A stretch of DNA of 9,108 nt from an uncultured Acholeplasma sp. Lineage in GTDB: Bacteria > Bacillota_I > Bacilli_A > Acholeplasmatales > Acholeplasmataceae. The notes under the pieces were generated by a model. It saw nothing but the letters and a program-made list of their open reading frames with translations. It was not told the origin of the DNA and ran no database searches. The position numbers and the translations under genes are program-made. Each line of letters begins with the position of its first letter. Positions within the stretch are counted from its first letter, which is position 1. Of this stretch, positions 9,001 through 9,108 are shown in pieces. Location of the stretch: contig CALGYU010000010.1 of assembly GCA_937934685.1 (NCBI GenBank), positions 1 to 9,108 on the forward strand, read 5' to 3'.

Positions 9001-9108
9001 TGTTAGAAAAGCTTTCTACTCTTCCTGCGATACCACCTAAATAGTTTTTTCCTAAGACTTGACCATAGCTGTAGGTGTTTGAAAGGTTTCCAGCTAGATA
9101 TCCTGCAA
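1..9108 (-). CDS. Giant GLUG / InlB B-repeat surface protein, internal fragment open at both ends
   Basis: One reading frame covers the window: 3,035 complete codons (plus-strand 9106 down to 2) with no stop, and partial codons at both edges. The start codon, ribosome binding site, signal peptide and stop are outside. Domain order by residue of the visible part: tail of a GLUG module (1-133), three complete GLUG modules (134-513, 514-934, 935-1243), 24 InlB B-type repeats (about 1244-2927), and a non-repetitive C-terminal segment (2928-3035) that looks like a pre-dockerin domain. No enzyme motif is visible. The visible part has no cysteine and about 30 tryptophans, all TGG. Proteins with GLUG and Listeria-Bacteroides repeats are typically exported and surface-exposed, so a fibrous adhesin or stalk is the best guess; this is inference. 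The frame is confirmed by unbroken repeat periodicity throughout. The coding assignment is near certain; the biological role is unknown. Confidence 0.97.
2..325 (-). other. C-terminal non-repetitive segment, probable pre-dockerin domain
   Basis: These 108 residues follow the last B-type repeat. They include GLYYADI, a stretch LGQTLKELRNMFVNDDLIF, then VVATSYQIIL, a charged turn KGEDG, and a closing strand VHIVLYGD at the window edge. In many Firmicute surface proteins a domain with this pattern (TxxELxxxF, then VxTGMxVxL, then a strand ending in GD) immediately precedes a dockerin-like repeat starting GD(V/I)NGDG. The match here is by pattern only. The next codon begins with A, compatible with Ile. 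Whether a dockerin-like repeat, an anchor or the stop codon comes next cannot be seen. Confidence 0.5.
326..823 (-). repeat. Two long canonical B-type repeats (units 23-24) closing the rod
   Basis: Unit 23 (590-823) opens YNINFYDGYEDGD, has EGYYFVGWKKAGYDYV and ends GLDLHAVW. Unit 24 (326-580) opens YQINYELDGGTAINP, has HRFVGWYLTEHIVEP and ends ITLTARY. Both keep the long Gly-Trp-to-end insertion and a hydrophobic-Ala-aromatic finish typical of the standard Listeria-Bacteroides repeat, unlike the compact units just before them. Unit 24's LDGGT is the classic first-hairpin sequence of this family. Confidence 0.85.
836..5146 (-). repeat. Tandem array of 21 compact B-type repeats (units 2-22), ~207-bp period
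   Basis: Twenty-one units run head to tail. The typical unit opens YxVTFYDGxN and continues through QxVEYGxxAxxP, PTKxPT, YxFxxWDxDF and ITEDLEIYAxF, with a linker like KEVDRYY. The conserved Trp codon starts at plus-strand 5000, 4787, 4580, 4373, 4166, 3959, 3755, 3560, 3356, 3152, 2948, 2729, 2525, 2321, 2117, 1913, 1703, 1490, 1283, 1073 and 887. Spacings are 62-73 residues, mostly 68-69. The Trp is kept in all 21 units; the following Asp is replaced in units 2 (Tyr), 7 (Gln), 9 (Ser), 17 (Asn) and 18 (Glu). Unit 8 lacks the usual charged linker and ends in NKGSRLKKF. The family fold is a small beta-rich domain; in a chain this long it most likely forms an extended rod. Relation to PF09479 is clear by pattern, but the compact form may score weakly. 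Confidence 0.88.
3908..4717 (-). repeat. Higher-order dimer repeat within the B array (units 4-5 and 6-7)
   Basis: Units alternate in type. Units 4 and 6 share the VDRYYTV entry linker, the EYLN motif and the exit linker KEEL(K/R). Units 5 and 7 share the IFD segment and a GLP/GIP turn, and each follows KEEL. The Trp positions of 4 and 6 (4580, 4166) and of 5 and 7 (4373, 3959) are both exactly 414 bases apart, twice 207. This suggests the array grew partly by duplication of a two-unit block. Confidence 0.6.
5153..5377 (-). repeat. Canonical Listeria-Bacteroides / InlB B-type repeat (unit 1)
   Basis: This 75-residue unit has the standard plan of the family. An opening beta strand (YTISFDEKN) is followed by QVLINEHFSLYIP, then GYNFVGWYYLDGETEVQL and a closing strand EVFAKW. 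Its GYxFVGW core and the AKW end are the classic signature of Flg_new / InlB B repeats (PF09479). It is longer than the compact units that follow because it keeps the insertion between the Gly-Trp and the last strand. It sits between the GLUG modules and the compact array. Confidence 0.85.
5378..6304 (-). repeat. GLUG module 4 (complete, shortest), joins the B-repeat rod
   Basis: The opening cap (6047-6304) has IVGAGTQSNPYII, DWQALA, FFEV, KPVGTKDKPFNG and TLNGNG, all matching the cap of the earlier modules. Five GLUG-type repeats follow (5666-6046): YQALFG, YTAAIAS, YTAGLVS, YVGGITA and LGMIVG. Repeats two and three begin with the same six residues (TGKDYT) and share 17 identical bases (5877-5893 and 5955-5971), 78 bases apart. 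The closing segment (5378-5665) contains RFMTGSNALGTG, IWSV and YPQLLVF, then a Ser/Gln/Lys-rich linker leading directly into the first B-type repeat at 5377. The three complete modules get eight, nine and five repeats in turn. Confidence 0.86.
6305..7567 (-). repeat. GLUG module 3 (complete, longest)
   Basis: The opening cap (7313-7567) has GLGTKANPYLI, YFKV, IDLS, AIGSREIFFNG and NFDGNN. The cap's usual PIGT is changed to AIGS. About nine GLUG repeats occupy 6593-7312, with cores VGSITG, VGGIVG, VGGIAG, VGGIVG, SGGITG, AGGITG, AAGIVA and LGIIIG. They are closer to the family consensus than those of module 2. The closing segment (6305-6592) follows the NVYYDQD motif and contains GQMIGMNALGTT and YYPQLSFFG. 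The QM in this position resembles the TxxQM motif that commonly ends GLUG repeat runs in other proteins. Confidence 0.87.
7568..8707 (-). repeat. GLUG module 2 (complete)
   Basis: The opening cap (8462-8707) begins FGKGTQLEPYMI and contains FKV, IDFS, VPIGTPSHPFKG and SFDGNN. This is the usual lead-in of GLUG proteins: GxGTxxNPYxI, then PIGTxxxPFxGxFDGN. Eight GLUG-type repeats of about 24-28 residues follow (7835-8461), recognisable by cores such as YAGLFG, YAGLLVG, YVGGVIG, YAAGFIG, YISGFIA, YISGFVS and YVAGVAS. The fold in this family is predicted to be a repetitive beta structure. The closing segment (7568-7834) carries IGSRTLDEMT and YLPELMIF. Two neighbouring repeats here are also nearly identical in DNA (7964-7989 and 8042-8067), pointing to recent duplication. 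Pfam names this repeat GLUG (PF07581); its biochemical function is not established. Confidence 0.85.
8708..9108 (-). repeat. GLUG module 1 (C-terminal part only)
   Basis: This is the end of a GLUG module whose start lies beyond the right edge. It opens inside a GLUG repeat (AGYLAGNLSNTYSYGQV). One more repeat follows (GKNYLGGIAGR...), with the typical Tyr-hydrophobic-Gly-Gly-Ile-x-Gly core, ending near 8978. The remainder (8708-8977) is the closing segment. It contains NQMTGDLSFG, similar to the QMIGMNALGT and FMTGSNALGT motifs of later modules, and YLPQLDTF, which matches the YPQL-type ending seen in all four modules. At least one more repeat and an opening cap are expected to the right. Confidence 0.85.

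Noticed and set aside
1..9108. tRNA, rRNA, riboswitch, promoter or terminator signals within the window.
   Set aside because: No such structure was recognised, and the whole window is accounted for as coding sequence.

Overview
The whole window is the inside of one giant protein-coding gene on the minus strand. Codons whose plus-strand triplets start at positions 2, 5, 8 and so on read from 9106 down to 2 without a stop. That gives 3,035 complete codons, and both the start and the stop lie outside the window. I translated every 60-base line in this frame and found no frameshift, no stop and no gap between genes. There is no intergenic DNA, so no promoter, terminator, RNA gene, insertion sequence or CRISPR array is supported.

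The protein is built almost entirely of repeats. Its N-terminal side (right, 9106 to about 5378) holds four successive modules of GLUG-type repeats. The first module is truncated by the window edge; the three complete ones are about 310-420 residues each. Each complete module has a conserved opening cap, a run of repeats of about 26 residues, and a closing segment ending in a YPQL-like motif. The middle (5377 to about 326) is a rod of 24 Listeria-Bacteroides / InlB B-type repeats (Flg_new-like). One longer canonical unit comes first, then 21 compact units at about 68-69 residues (about 207 bp), then two longer canonical units. The C-terminal end (325 to 2) is a non-repetitive segment resembling the domain that often precedes a dockerin-like calcium-binding repeat. 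It stops at a Gly-Asp just where such a repeat would begin.

The architecture fits a very large secreted or cell-surface fibrous protein, perhaps an adhesin. The signal peptide and any anchor would lie outside the window, so export and attachment are inferred. The translated part has no cysteine, as expected for an extracellular protein of a Gram-positive or wall-less bacterium. No catalytic domain is visible.

The DNA is AT-rich (roughly mid-30s % GC from sampled lines). About 30 tryptophans are all encoded by TGG, with no in-frame TGA, so the code is standard rather than the Mycoplasma/Spiroplasma code. Acholeplasma or a relative, or another low-GC Firmicute such as an Erysipelotrichia-type bacterium, is plausible. 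The species cannot be fixed from this window.
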